From assembly GCA_023402075.1 (NCBI GenBank), contig JAEXCS010000002.1:53695-117694 (forward strand): 64,000 nt of DNA, written 5' to 3'. Source of the DNA: Bacillota bacterium. Lineage in GTDB: Bacteria > Bacillota > Clostridia > Oscillospirales > Oscillospiraceae. Shown piece by piece: positions 41,342 through 49,733 of this stretch. How positions within the stretch are numbered: the first letter of the stretch is position 1; every line of letters starts with the position of its first letter. The notes below the pieces were generated by a model. The model saw only the letters and a program-made list of their open reading frames with translations. It was not told where the DNA came from and ran no database searches. Both the position numbers and the translations under genes were made by a program.

Positions 41342-41380
41342 AAAGTGCGCTTTGGCGATTAAATCGCCAAAGCGCACTTT
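41342..41380. terminator. Bidirectional terminator
   Basis: An 18-bp perfect stem pairs 41342-41359 with 41363-41380, flanked by an A run on the left and ATTTTT on the right. It separates the MBL gene from the convergent AAA ATPase gene. Confidence 0.92.
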
Positions 41381-41420
41381 ATTTTTACCGTTCTGCTGCC
41401 GTGCAGCCGCCGTCTGTAAT

Positions 41421-42710
41421 TTACAGAGTCTCAATTGCCCAAAGGGGCAGGTTTAAAAGCCCCGGCTCTCGGCGGTAGTCCGCAAGAGAGGTTCGGATGG
41501 ACTGCCGGGGGGTAAACCGCTCCCGGAAGACCTTCAGTTTTTTGGACTGGAGATTCTGTTCCACCGTCACCTCTATGGGAATGGCCTCCAGACCGTTGTC
41601 CACCAGAAATTCCACCTCTGCGGTGCCCCGCGGGGCCACCCAATAGCACACGACCATCTGGTTCAGGCTGTCAAGCTGCTGGAGCGCATACTGCTCTGTC
41701 AGCGCCCCATGATACGCGCGGAACAAGGTGTTGCCTTCCAGCAGCATATCCTGCCGCAGGCCAAGCATACAGCCAAGCAAGCCCACATCCGGCAGATACA
41801 GCTTGAACGCCCGTGCGTCCTCGCTGGCGGCCAACGGTGACTCCGGCACCTCGGCCCGGTGAATGTCCCGGATCAGGCCATTGTCCGTCAGCCAAGTCAG
41901 CGCCGCGTCAAACTCCCGCGCGCGGGCGCCCTCCTTCATTGCTCCGAAGAGAAACTTCCGATTCTCCCGGTCTAACTGCCGGGGAATGCTGTTCCACAGC
42001 GTCCGGATACGTGGCAGCGCATCAATGGGCGCGTACTTTGAAAAGCTCTGCTCGTAAACGGAGAGAATCCGCACCTGAGCGTCCCGGGCGGCAAAAAAAT
42101 CCCGGTCCGCCGCAAAGGCGCTCACCGCCTCGGGCATGCCGCCCACAAAGCAATAATACTTTAAAAAGCGGATATAGTCCTGCCGGTAGTTGGGTGTCAG
42201 GTCATAGCGGCTTTCCCGCAGCAGTCCCACATAGTCCTCCCGGCCCACCGCGCGCAGGAATTCAAAAAAAGACAGTGGGTGCAGATCCAAAACCTCCACC
42301 CACTCCGCAGGAAAGGGCGCACCGCTGCGAATCGCCGCATCCAGCCCGCTGCTGCCGCAGAGAACGTGGTACTGTGGCGCTTCTTTTCCAAACAGCTTCA
42401 AGCAAGCCAGCGCCTGCGGAATGCTTTGCACCTCGTCAAACACCAGCAGCGTCTCCGCCGGGTCAATTTTGTACCCGGCATACAGCTCCAGCTCCGTAAT
42501 AATCCGCTCCACCGAAGGATTCCCGTCAAAAAGTCCGGAAATCTGCCCAGTGCTTTCAAAATCCACATAGACACACCGGGCATACTCTTTCTCTCCAAAT
42601 TCCCGCAGAAGCCAGGTTTTCCCCACCTGCCTTGGGCCGCGCAATATCAGCGGACGGCGGGTCTTCCGCTCTTTCCATTTTATTAAATGTCCATAGGCTG
42701 TGCGATCCAT
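41421..42710 (-). CDS. AAA ATPase with C-terminal DUF4143 domain
   Basis: A 429-residue protein of the AAA_14-DUF4143 type. Walker A is LRGPRQVGKTWLLREFG near residues 24-40, Walker B is TLLVFDEVQSIPQAL near 90, and SSGLDAAI acts as sensor 1. A winged-helix-like middle is followed by the DUF4143 nuclease-like domain, whose EVEFLVDNG and IPIEVTVEQN segments retain the PD-(D/E)xK-like spacing. ATG at 42710 is used; GTG at 42719 closer to GAGAGG is the alternative. The family is often mobile and its function poorly known. Own promoter (42832-42859). Confidence 0.9.
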   Translation of the reverse strand: MDRTAYGHLIKWKERKTRRPLILRGPRQVGKTWLLREFGEKEYARCVYVDFESTGQISGLFDGNPSVERIITELELYAGYKIDPAETLLVFDEVQSIPQALACLKLFGKEAPQYHVLCGSSGLDAAIRSGAPFPAEWVEVLDLHPLSFFEFLRAVGREDYVGLLRESRYDLTPNYRQDYIRFLKYYCFVGGMPEAVSAFAADRDFFAARDAQVRILSVYEQSFSKYAPIDALPRIRTLWNSIPRQLDRENRKFLFGAMKEGARAREFDAALTWLTDNGLIRDIHRAEVPESPLAASEDARAFKLYLPDVGLLGCMLGLRQDMLLEGNTLFRAYHGALTEQYALQQLDSLNQMVVCYWVAPRGTAEVEFLVDNGLEAIPIEVTVEQNLQSKKLKVFRERFTPRQSIRTSLADYRREPGLLNLPLWAIETL

Positions 42711-42831
42711 CCGGGTCACTTTCCTCTCTCATAATGCGGGCGCGGCTTTGTAAGCTCGCCGCCGCAAACCTCGCCCCGGCGGGTCTCTCGCCCGGGCAGG
42801 TCGAAAATTGTAGAAATTTGTCGTTTTGATA

Positions 42832-42859
42832 ATTATAGCATATTTCTCCAAAGAGTCAA
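42832..42859 (-). promoter_or_regulatory. Promoter of the AAA/DUF4143 gene
   Basis: TTGACT at 42854-42859 and TATAAT at 42832-42837 on the minus strand, 16-base spacer, with TGC directly before TATAAT (extended -10). Confidence 0.85.
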
Positions 42860-42966
42860 AGGGCTTTTCGGATTTTGTGCACATAAATCATCGAAAAATC
42901 GTGTCTCCACTATGTGGCTTTTCACAAAGCCGCAGTCTTTACCGCCCAAGCTCCAAAAAACAGTAA

Positions 42967-43003
42967 GCGCGGAGCGAAGGATTTGTGTTCCTTCGCTCCG
43001 CGC
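42967..43003 (-). terminator. Terminator after the HPt gene
   Basis: A 15-bp stem pairs 42967-42981 with 42989-43003. On the minus strand it is followed within 8 bases by TTTTTT. It lies 89 bases after the HPt stop codon. Confidence 0.75.
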
Positions 43004-43091
43004 ATTACAAAAAATTCAGTGCCGGTCAGGCGGCCTTTCCGTTTCTCCCCCGGCGGCGCACTTGCCCATCTCTTCGCAGGAAAAGCCGGGG

Positions 43092-43445
43092 CTATTTCCC
43101 CGCCAAAAGACGCAGCGCATCCCGCTCCTTTATGATATCCGCATATAGGCCCGAAAAATCGGCATCTGCCGGTCCGTGGCCGCGCAGCGGCTCCACCAGT
43201 TGGCCGCTGAGTTGATAAATCCGGGTCAGCCCCAGATTCCCGGCCACGCCCTTCAGGGAGTGGGCCGCATCAAACGCGGCAGCGCGATCTCCCGCGTCCA
43301 GCGCGGTGCCCAGCGCGGCAAAAGCCCCATCCTCCAAAAACAGGCCGAAGCACATAGCGTACAGCTCTTCATCGCCCAAAAGGCGGTTCATGGCTCCGTC
43401 CATGTCCGCGCCGTGGGCGCGGAGCTGATCGGTCAGCTTGCTCAC
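43092..43445 (-). CDS. HPt domain protein
   Basis: A 117-residue four-helix protein. FDAAHSLKGVAGNLGLTRIY near residue 60-80 is the histidine phosphotransfer signature, with His in AHSLKG as phosphoacceptor and the supporting Lys and Gly present. No kinase or receiver is attached or adjacent. The start is GTG at 43445, about nine bases after AAGG, eleven bases behind the cupin stop. It probably relays phosphate between unlinked hybrid kinases and regulators. Confidence 0.88.
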   Translation of the reverse strand: MSKLTDQLRAHGADMDGAMNRLLGDEELYAMCFGLFLEDGAFAALGTALDAGDRAAAFDAAHSLKGVAGNLGLTRIYQLSGQLVEPLRGHGPADADFSGLYADIIKERDALRLLAGK

Positions 43446-43456
43446 GAAGGCGTACC

Positions 43457-43801
43457 TTATTCGTTGATAATCAGAGCGATCAGCTCCACCGGCACATCTC
43501 CCCGGTTTTCAAGGCTGTGGGCTGCACCGCCGCCGGTTTCGGACACGTCTCCGGTGTGGAGGACCACCTCGGTGCCGTTGTCGTTAAGAATGGCTTCGCC
43601 GCTGATGATGTAGTAAAACTCCGTCTCACGCTCATGGGGATGGTATCCGAAGGAGCAACCCGGATCCAGTGTCATATGGTTAAAAATCCGGGCCTTGCCA
43701 TACATCTGGTCCGGTGTTGCCAGCACCTTAATGTGGGTTAAGCCGTTTCCTCCGCGAATGTTTTGGTCCTCGCGGTGGCAATCTTCTGAACGCTGATACA
43801 T
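43457..43801 (-). CDS. Cupin domain protein
   Basis: A 114-residue single-domain cupin. The first cupin motif is visible as GYHPHERETEFYYIISGEA (His-His-Glu metal ligands) and the second as HTGDVSETGGGAAHSLENRG with the late His. AGGAGG is 2 bases before one ATG and 8 before the next; the latter (43801) is preferred. Iron- or manganese-binding small cupins serve as isomerases or sensors. It is co-transcribed with the HPt gene, an unusual pair. Confidence 0.9.
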   Translation of the reverse strand: MYQRSEDCHREDQNIRGGNGLTHIKVLATPDQMYGKARIFNHMTLDPGCSFGYHPHERETEFYYIISGEAILNDNGTEVVLHTGDVSETGGGAAHSLENRGDVPVELIALIINE

Positions 43802-43862
43802 TTCCATTTCCTCCTGTTCTTTTTGCGGCCGGACTTGCGTCCGGCTGTATCCGATGATACAA

Positions 43863-43892
43863 TTGACTGACAAAAAATTCTGCGGTTATCAT
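43863..43892 (+). promoter_or_regulatory. Promoter of the PhnD-like lipoprotein gene
   Basis: TTGACT at 43863-43868 and TATCAT at 43887-43892 with an 18-base spacer, about 70 bases before the start codon. Confidence 0.65.
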
Positions 43893-43960
43893 ACCACAAG
43901 TGCCAAAAAATGTCTACCCTTGTAGAAAACACGCTAATGCTTTATCTGAAGGAGACTGCC

Positions 43961-45013
43961 ATGAAAAATATTGCGGCCGCGCTGGCGGCGCTTTTGCTGG
44001 TATCCTGCCTGCCCGCCTGCGGGACAGGTGCGGGGCCGACCCCCGCTTCCTCCTCCGGCGTTCTTCCCGCCGACGAGCCGATCAAGCTGGAAACGCTGCG
44101 GCTGGAGCTAACCCGCCGGGAAGAACTGTCGCCAGACACGCTGATGTACGCGGTGCAGGCCCTTCCACAGGCCCTGAAAACCGCGCTGGCCAACCACGGT
44201 GTAGAGGCAGGCACGGTGGAAGTCACTGTGGGTGCATCCCCCGCAGCCACGGCGCAGGCATTGAACGAGGGGGGCGTGGATTTGGCCATACTGCCCGGAA
44301 AAGCCTTTGTAGAGGCGGGCGGGTCCGCCGCTCCTCTGCTGACGGTGCTGGAACGCGTCGGCCTGGCCGACAGTGCCGACCCGGCAGACTGGAAAACCAC
44401 TGAAATCAACTCCAGCGACGTACCCTCCGGCGGGCAGAGATATCTGGTTCTGGCCGGTCCATCGGACTATGGCCGCCAGTTGGCAAACCGGGCCGCGTCG
44501 GATACGCCCCTGACTTGGGACGAGCTTGATCGGGCCGCGTGGTTTCTGACCCCGGATGAAGCAGGCATGACCAGCCTGTGGCTGGCGGACAACCACGAAG
44601 GGAACACCCTCTCTGACCTGAGCGGGGTTTCCCTCAGCGCATTGCCAAGCGGAAGCGGACAGGAGCTCCTGACGGCGCTGGCAAACGGAGATGCAGACGT
44701 GGCCGTCATCCCCGCCGACGTGCGGGTGGACCTTACGTCCTTTTGGCAGGGAGAATTAAAGCGTCCCGGTGGAATTTTTGACGAAACCACGGTCATCGGT
44801 GTTACAGAAAAGTATTACGGTTTCGTTCTGGCAGCCCGCCCGGAAGACCCTGTTTTAAATAGGGACGCGTTTCGCGTTGCTCTGGCGGCGGCGATGGAGG
44901 AATTGGCCCGCGTGCAGGGCGACGTCACCGGCGCGCTGGGCGGGGTCTTCTCCGCCCCGGTAAGCGACGGCGACCTGAACGGGATGCGCCGCCTTGCCAC
45001 CCTTGGCAACTGA
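43961..45013 (+). CDS. PhnD-like substrate-binding lipoprotein (orphan)
   Basis: A 350-residue lipoprotein with signal peptide MKNIAAALAALLLVSCLPAC (lipobox near LPAC) and a linker rich in Ser and Pro. The mature part resembles phosphonate/phosphite-binding PhnD proteins: GVEAGTVEVTVGASPAATAQ, ALNEGGVDLAILPGKAF and, later, LLTALANGDADVAVIPADVR. No permease or ATPase gene is next to it. GAAGGAG lies close before the ATG at 43961. Could work with a distant ABC system or as a sensor domain; ligand not known. Confidence 0.75.
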   Translation: MKNIAAALAALLLVSCLPACGTGAGPTPASSSGVLPADEPIKLETLRLELTRREELSPDTLMYAVQALPQALKTALANHGVEAGTVEVTVGASPAATAQALNEGGVDLAILPGKAFVEAGGSAAPLLTVLERVGLADSADPADWKTTEINSSDVPSGGQRYLVLAGPSDYGRQLANRAASDTPLTWDELDRAAWFLTPDEAGMTSLWLADNHEGNTLSDLSGVSLSALPSGSGQELLTALANGDADVAVIPADVRVDLTSFWQGELKRPGGIFDETTVIGVTEKYYGFVLAARPEDPVLNRDAFRVALAAAMEELARVQGDVTGALGGVFSAPVSDGDLNGMRRLATLGN

Positions 45014-45026
45014 GATTCTGCACAAT

Positions 45027-45059
45027 AAAAAAGCACCGCCTGACCGGCGGTGCTTTTTT
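45027..45059. terminator. Bidirectional terminator
   Basis: An A run, GCACCGCC, a short loop, GGCGGTGC and a T run at 45027-45059, between convergent lipoprotein and nuclease genes. Confidence 0.92.
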
Positions 45060-45064
45060 GTCTT

Positions 45065-45934
45065 TTAGGGCTTGCACTGTCCGCAGGGCGTGTAGCCTTC
45101 GTCAATCAAATCCTCTCGGCTACCGGTGTAGTCCCGGCGGTTACTCTCGCTCATGGAGCGTACACCGGAGCAGTCCGGGCGGTGAAATTTCAGGGATTTC
45201 GTGTTGAGTACATAGCTTTTCTCCGCCGAAGGAGCGGAGGAAGCGCTAGGCTCCTCTCCGGTAAGATAACTGTCCCCTGTGGCGTAGTCAATGGTAACGC
45301 CGGGCTGCGCGTTATAGACGTACACGTTAAATTGCACGCCATCGCCGCCGTCTTCCACAGATTCGGCCTCCATCTGAACACCCCGCGCCACCAGTTCGCT
45401 CCCCTCAAAAACAGGCGTAACCCGGTAGAGCACGTGGTTTCCCGTCTCGTGCACATAGTCGGCCACCTCGTTTTCAAAAGGGAGCATTCCCTCCACATTC
45501 ATATACCGGGTGCCGGTAATCAGATTTTCCTCGTTGGCGTTTTCTCCTGTAAGCTGATAGCCCAGCAGATGGCAGCGGTTGTAAAGGTATTTGCCGTCCA
45601 CAAGGTCGTATTTTACAGTGTGCCAGCCAGAGGGTTTCACCTGTCCAATCTCGCCCCGCGGCTCCGTGGGCATGGTGTCCGGGCTTACATTGGCATAGGC
45701 AGGGCCGCACCGGCCCAAAATGTCCAGCGGACTGTACTCTTCAAAAGAGGTTTCCGTATAGTCTGTGTCCGGAAAGGACGGCAGATTATCATTTAAAAGA
45801 ACATAGGGCTGGTCGGAAAACTCCGGTACATCCGCAAGTGTAAAGGAAAGTGCCCTTGCCGCCGGAGCGCAGCCGGACAGGAAAACCGTCACCGCGAGAA
45901 AAAATGGAAGAAAGAAACTCTGTGCTTTTTTCAT
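45065..45934 (-). CDS. DNA/RNA non-specific endonuclease, EndA-like lipoprotein
   Basis: A 289-residue secreted nuclease. Signal peptide with lipobox LSGC (FFLAVTVFLSGCAPA). The nuclease core WHTVKYDLVDGKYLYNRCHL then LGYQLTGENANEENLITGTR and YMNVEGMLPFE matches the EndA/streptodornase branch; the usual DRGH appears as NRCH with the catalytic His kept, and the metal-ligand Asn is in NEENL. A C-terminal module (from about residue 240) has FHRPDCSGVRSM and GYTPCGQCKP, an Ada-like Cys-rich metal site. AAAGGAG precedes the ATG. Downstream of the YdjIGH-like genes, probably same operon with a 180-base gap. Confidence 0.9.
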   Translation of the reverse strand: MKKAQSFFLPFFLAVTVFLSGCAPAARALSFTLADVPEFSDQPYVLLNDNLPSFPDTDYTETSFEEYSPLDILGRCGPAYANVSPDTMPTEPRGEIGQVKPSGWHTVKYDLVDGKYLYNRCHLLGYQLTGENANEENLITGTRYMNVEGMLPFENEVADYVHETGNHVLYRVTPVFEGSELVARGVQMEAESVEDGGDGVQFNVYVYNAQPGVTIDYATGDSYLTGEEPSASSAPSAEKSYVLNTKSLKFHRPDCSGVRSMSESNRRDYTGSREDLIDEGYTPCGQCKP

Positions 45935-46118
45935 GGATGCTCCTTTAATTGGTATGTCAGAAATGGATGTATCACAGCGGAAAAAGGGGCGGCGGAAGAA
46001 AGTTTCTTCTTCCGTCGCCATAAGCGGCATTGCCGCAGGTGGATCACATCTTTTTGGGCGGGAACAGCAAATCCCGGCATTCCCCGTACAGGGGCATAAC
46101 CGGTATGCCGCCGTCCGG

Positions 46119-46994
46119 TCAGAATTTTCCGCTTCTGCCGGAAAAACCGCCGGAGCGCATGGTGGTTCCGCCCGCGCGGCCTCCTCCGGAGGAGTTGTTT
46201 TCAATTCTGCGGCGCGTCTCAGTCCGGTAGAGAAACGTATCCTGCTGCCCCGTAAGATGGAACCCGTCCGAGGGAATGTAGCGGTCGGCAGTCCGTGCAG
46301 ACACGGCGGTATTCATCTGCCTTTTCCAGTACAGGCAAAGCCCGCCCGCCAGCAGCAGCGGCAGGAAAATCACCGCGCCCAGCCTGATGGCAAGCTCCCC
46401 TTCATCGTCCCCCGGTCGGGTGCTTGCGCCGTATGCGCCGTCCGTTTCAAATCGGCTGCCCGATTCATCGTATCCGGGGGCGTTTTCCACATCAAAGGGC
46501 TTTCCGCTTCGCGCCATGGACAGATAGTCCCCCGCCGTATCCAGATAGGCGGAAAACCCCTCGTAATACGCATCCTCGCCCAGAAGAGGAAGCACATCCT
46601 CGTCCAGCAGTACGTCCTTGCCGTAGTCAGTGAAGGCGGTGTTTCCGTAGCCATAGGCAATTAAGGCATAGTCCCGCTCTGCCATGCTCAAAAGAAGCAG
46701 CACCCCGCTTTTCTCCTCACCATAACCCAGGTCGTACTCCGTGTAAACAGCGGTGGCGATTTCATAGGCGTCACTGCCGCCCATGTCCTCCATGTCTTCC
46801 AGTGTGACGATGTACACCGCGCACTGATACTGCTGGGCAAGTTCCTGCGCCCGGTCATTCAGCTCCCCGCGCTCCGTCTCCGTCAAAAGGCCCGCCGCGT
46901 CCGTCACCGCGTCCAGCTCCGCCGCCATGGCGGGCAGGGGCAGAGTGAACGTCAGGGCAAGCACCAAAAGCAGGAGCACTCCTGTTTTTTTCAT
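46119..46994 (-). CDS. TPM domain protein, YdjH-like
   Basis: A 291-residue protein: signal peptide ending in LPLPAMAAE, TPM domain (about 25-170) with VTDAAGLLTETERGELNDRA, EIATAVYTEYDLGYGEEKSG and GYGNTAFTDYGKDVLLDE, one membrane segment near 205-225, and a Gly/Ser-rich tail (SSGGGRAGGTTMRSGGFSG). The tail is typical of YgcG/YdjH-type TPM proteins. It follows the YdjG-like gene by 15 bases, giving the set YdjI-YdjG-YdjH known in Bacillus as partners of PspA. Likely membrane stress or membrane repair (inference from the family). Confidence 0.88.
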   Translation of the reverse strand: MKKTGVLLLLVLALTFTLPLPAMAAELDAVTDAAGLLTETERGELNDRAQELAQQYQCAVYIVTLEDMEDMGGSDAYEIATAVYTEYDLGYGEEKSGVLLLLSMAERDYALIAYGYGNTAFTDYGKDVLLDEDVLPLLGEDAYYEGFSAYLDTAGDYLSMARSGKPFDVENAPGYDESGSRFETDGAYGASTRPGDDEGELAIRLGAVIFLPLLLAGGLCLYWKRQMNTAVSARTADRYIPSDGFHLTGQQDTFLYRTETRRRIENNSSGGGRAGGTTMRSGGFSGRSGKF

Positions 46995-47009
46995 ATCCCC
47001 GCCCCCTTC

Positions 47010-48086
47010 TTAAAGTAAAATCAGGCCCAGCAGACCCATCAGCGGCAAAGAGATTCCGAAAAACCAAAGCCAGAATTTCATCCAGTCCATGGGCAAAGCG
47101 CCCACCAGCTTTCCCGTCTGCCCGTTCATCGCAAAGAGGAAGTCCTTCCCCTCCCATCGTGTTGCCAGCATCCACACCGGCAAAAGGGCATACTTTGCAT
47201 TGCATTTTTGCAGCCGGACGGTTCCGCTTTCCTGCCGCAGCGTTGCATACCCTCCGGCGGTGGCGGCAAGGGCGTCCTCCGTGCTGGCCTTAATGCGTTC
47301 GTAAGCCCGATCCCTGCACTGTGCGGAATCCTGATCGTATTTATCCGCAAGAAAGCCGGGCAAATATGCGGTGGAAAACGCTTTCAGATCTCCGTAGTCG
47401 AACGGTTCAATCGCATCCATATGCGCGTTTGGCATTTTGGAGGAGCCGTCCACCGGAACCTTTTCAAAGGCCACTGTACCCTCCCGCACCACACGGAAAT
47501 GATCGGTCACGGTGACTTCCTCGTTTCCTCTTCTAAACACCTGAACTCTGGTTCCCTGAAAGTTCAGATTTCCCTCGGACTTGCCGTCAAACAACCAGAA
47601 AGGAACATAAACGCCCTTAATCTCCTGAATGTGGTTTCCGTCGGCAAACGATTTGGGCAAAAACCGCTTCCCTTTGTAATACTGCTTCAGCGCCGAGACA
47701 GCGGCATTTTTGTCAAGGTGAAAAGGAATGACGCAGTCGGGCCTGAGATTCCCTGAAAACTGTGCGGAGATTACAGATGGGTTTCCGCAATAGGGGCAGG
47801 ACGTGGCCGCCGTGGTATCGTCGCAAATCAGCTCCGCCCCGCAGGAGGGACAGGCGTAGGCCCGCAGATGGGCGGACTCCTCTTCGCTCCACTCGCCGCC
47901 GCCCGTAGAGGCTTCCTGCTCCGGCTGCGCGGCTGTGGCCTGTTCCTTGTCCGCGTAAAGCTCCTCAATGACCTTTACATCAAAGGACCGCCCGCAGTAT
48001 TCGCACTCCAGCTTTCCCGACGTGGTCCCAAAGTGTAAAGGACCGGTACAGGCCGGGCACTGATAATTGGTGATTTTTGTGGCCAT
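47010..48086 (-). CDS. Zinc-ribbon membrane protein, YdjG-like
   Basis: A 358-residue protein with two N-terminal zinc ribbons: YQCPACTGPLHFGTTSGKLE followed by CEYCGRSF, and ACPSCGAELICDDTTAATSC followed by PYCG. The middle (GNLRPDCVIPFHLDKNAAVS, GVYVPFWLFDG) is the pattern of the TFIIB-zinc-ribbon membrane proteins called YdjG in Bacillus. A C-terminal membrane segment is at about 335-357 (MKFWLWFFGISLPLMGLLGL). It sits between the SPFH gene (21 bases upstream) and the TPM gene. Confidence 0.88.
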   Translation of the reverse strand: MATKITNYQCPACTGPLHFGTTSGKLECEYCGRSFDVKVIEELYADKEQATAAQPEQEASTGGGEWSEEESAHLRAYACPSCGAELICDDTTAATSCPYCGNPSVISAQFSGNLRPDCVIPFHLDKNAAVSALKQYYKGKRFLPKSFADGNHIQEIKGVYVPFWLFDGKSEGNLNFQGTRVQVFRRGNEEVTVTDHFRVVREGTVAFEKVPVDGSSKMPNAHMDAIEPFDYGDLKAFSTAYLPGFLADKYDQDSAQCRDRAYERIKASTEDALAATAGGYATLRQESGTVRLQKCNAKYALLPVWMLATRWEGKDFLFAMNGQTGKLVGALPMDWMKFWLWFFGISLPLMGLLGLILL

Positions 48087-48107
48087 GGGTATTCGCCTCC
48101 GTCTGTT

Positions 48108-49412
48108 TTACTGAAGGTCCCCGTCGTCAAAGGGGTCGCCGCACTCGGGGCAGAACTTGGGCGGGCGGGCCTTGTCGGCAGGCTCCCAGCCGCACTTGTC
48201 GCACTTGTACTGGGGAACGCCCGCAGGCTTCGGCTTGCCGCACTCGGCGCAGAATTTGCCCTTGTTCACCGCACCGCAGGCGCAGGTCCAGCCGTCCTGC
48301 GCGGGCTTCGGCCTGCCGCACTCGGGGCAGAATTTCCCAACGGCATTGGCCCCGCACTGGCACCGCCAGCCAGTTGCCGGCGCAGCCTGCCCCGGCGCGG
48401 ACTCCCGCGCCATGCGGAAAAGCTCCTGCGCATTCATGCCGCCTGCGGCCCCCGCCATGTTCATTCCCATAAACGCCATGGACGGGCCTGCGCTTTCGTT
48501 TGCCGCCGCGCTTTGCATAGCCGCCGCCTGCGCCCCCGTCAGGTGGGCTGCCGCCATGGAGGGATCGCGGAGGGCGGCGTTTCTTTGAAGCTCCTTAATC
48601 ATCCGCTCGTCTTCTTCGCTTGCCTTCACGCTGGAAACGCCGAAGGAGATGATTTCAAGGCCCCTCAGCTTCCTCCATTTTTCACTGAGCACCTCGTTAA
48701 GGGCCTGCGCCAGCTCCATCGTGTGGCCGGGCAGAGCGGAATAGCGGATGCCCATTTCGCTGATTCTGGCAAACGCGGGCTGAAGGGCAGTCATCAACTC
48801 GCTTTTCAGCTGCCCGTCAATGCTCTCGCGGGTATAGCTGCTTTCCACGTTTCCGCAGACGTTGGTATAAAACAGCAGCGGGTCGCAGATGCGGTAGCTG
48901 TATTCGCCGAAGCAGCGGATGGCAATATCCATGTCCAGTCCGATGTTCCGGTCCACCACCCGGAAGGGAACCGGGCTGGGCGTGCCGTATTTGTTGCCCG
49001 GCAGCTCCTTGGTGTTGAAATAGTAAACCCGCTGGTCCTTGGGCGGCTCGCCGCCGAAGGTAAACCGTCTGCCGATGTTTTCAAAGGTGCGGCGGATGCT
49101 CTCCTCCAGCTCGCCGGAGAAAATGGTAGGCTCGGTAGATGCGTCATAGATAAATTCGCCGGGGTCGGCGCACACCTCCGCCACCTTTCCCTGGTCCACA
49201 ATCATCATGCACTGCCCGTCCGCCACGGCGACAACAGAGCCGCTGGTGATGAGATTCTCGCTTCCCTTGGTGTTGGACGAGCGGCGTGAGGTGCGCTTTT
49301 GCCCCTTTACCGCCAGCACGTCCGCAGGCAGGGCCTCGCAGTAGAAATATTCCTTCCACTGATCCGCCAGCGCCCCTTCAACAGCGCCCTTCGCAGCTTT
49401 TATCAGTCCCAT
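48108..49412 (-). CDS. SPFH domain/virion-core-like protein with zinc ribbons, YdjI-like
   Basis: A 434-residue protein. Residues 1-320 are an SPFH/Band 7-like fold of the YdjI type: ALADQWKEYFYCEALPADVL at the start, SNTKGSENLITSGSVVAVAD, YYFNTKELPGNKYGTP and ISFGVSSVKASEEDERMIKE. The Ala/Met-rich linker leads to three C-terminal zinc ribbons (CQCGANAVGKFCPECGRPKP, CACGAVNKGKFCAECGKPKP, CDKCGWEP...KFCPECG). AAGGAGG precedes ATG 49412. First gene of the YdjI-G-H-like set. No PspA gene is next to it. Proposed role: scaffold in membrane stress. Confidence 0.9.
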   Translation of the reverse strand: MGLIKAAKGAVEGALADQWKEYFYCEALPADVLAVKGQKRTSRRSSNTKGSENLITSGSVVAVADGQCMMIVDQGKVAEVCADPGEFIYDASTEPTIFSGELEESIRRTFENIGRRFTFGGEPPKDQRVYYFNTKELPGNKYGTPSPVPFRVVDRNIGLDMDIAIRCFGEYSYRICDPLLFYTNVCGNVESSYTRESIDGQLKSELMTALQPAFARISEMGIRYSALPGHTMELAQALNEVLSEKWRKLRGLEIISFGVSSVKASEEDERMIKELQRNAALRDPSMAAAHLTGAQAAAMQSAAANESAGPSMAFMGMNMAGAAGGMNAQELFRMARESAPGQAAPATGWRCQCGANAVGKFCPECGRPKPAQDGWTCACGAVNKGKFCAECGKPKPAGVPQYKCDKCGWEPADKARPPKFCPECGDPFDDGDLQ

Positions 49413-49581
49413 GCAGGTTTCCTCCTTTTTATTCGTAAACGGTGATGCTCCACGCAGTCCTTGGACGGGGCACGGCTGCCGTTTTGTTCCCTTGGTGCGA
49501 AAAATCCATGTCTTCGCTCCGTTCTTCCTGTGCACGCAGAGCAGCACGTTTCACAGGCCGCACCGCCTAAAGCGGCAAAAA

Positions 49582-49611
49582 AGCCCGGCTGCTTTTGGAA
49601 ACAGTCGGGCT
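49582..49611 (-). terminator. Terminator-like hairpin between glgP and the ydjI-like gene
   Basis: A 10-bp stem (49582-49591 with 49602-49611) followed on the minus strand by TTTTTT. Together with the hairpin at 49697-49722 it separates the glycogen operon from the ydjI-like operon. No strong promoter for the latter was recognised in the 320-base gap. Confidence 0.65.
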
Positions 49612-49696
49612 GGTTTGTGTTTGGTTCAGGCATTTTCCCTTTGTAACAAAGCTTTCTTATTATATCCGTTTTGCCCGTATTTGTAAAGCTGCGGGC

Positions 49697-49722
49697 AAAA
49701 GCGCGCCAAAGTCGCGCTTTTT
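49697..49722. terminator. Terminator after glgP
   Basis: AAAAGCGCG and CGCGCTTTTT pair around a short loop; the minus-strand tail is a T run. It lies 12 bases after the glgP stop codon. Confidence 0.8.
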
Positions 49723-49733
49723 ATTGCCGTCCT

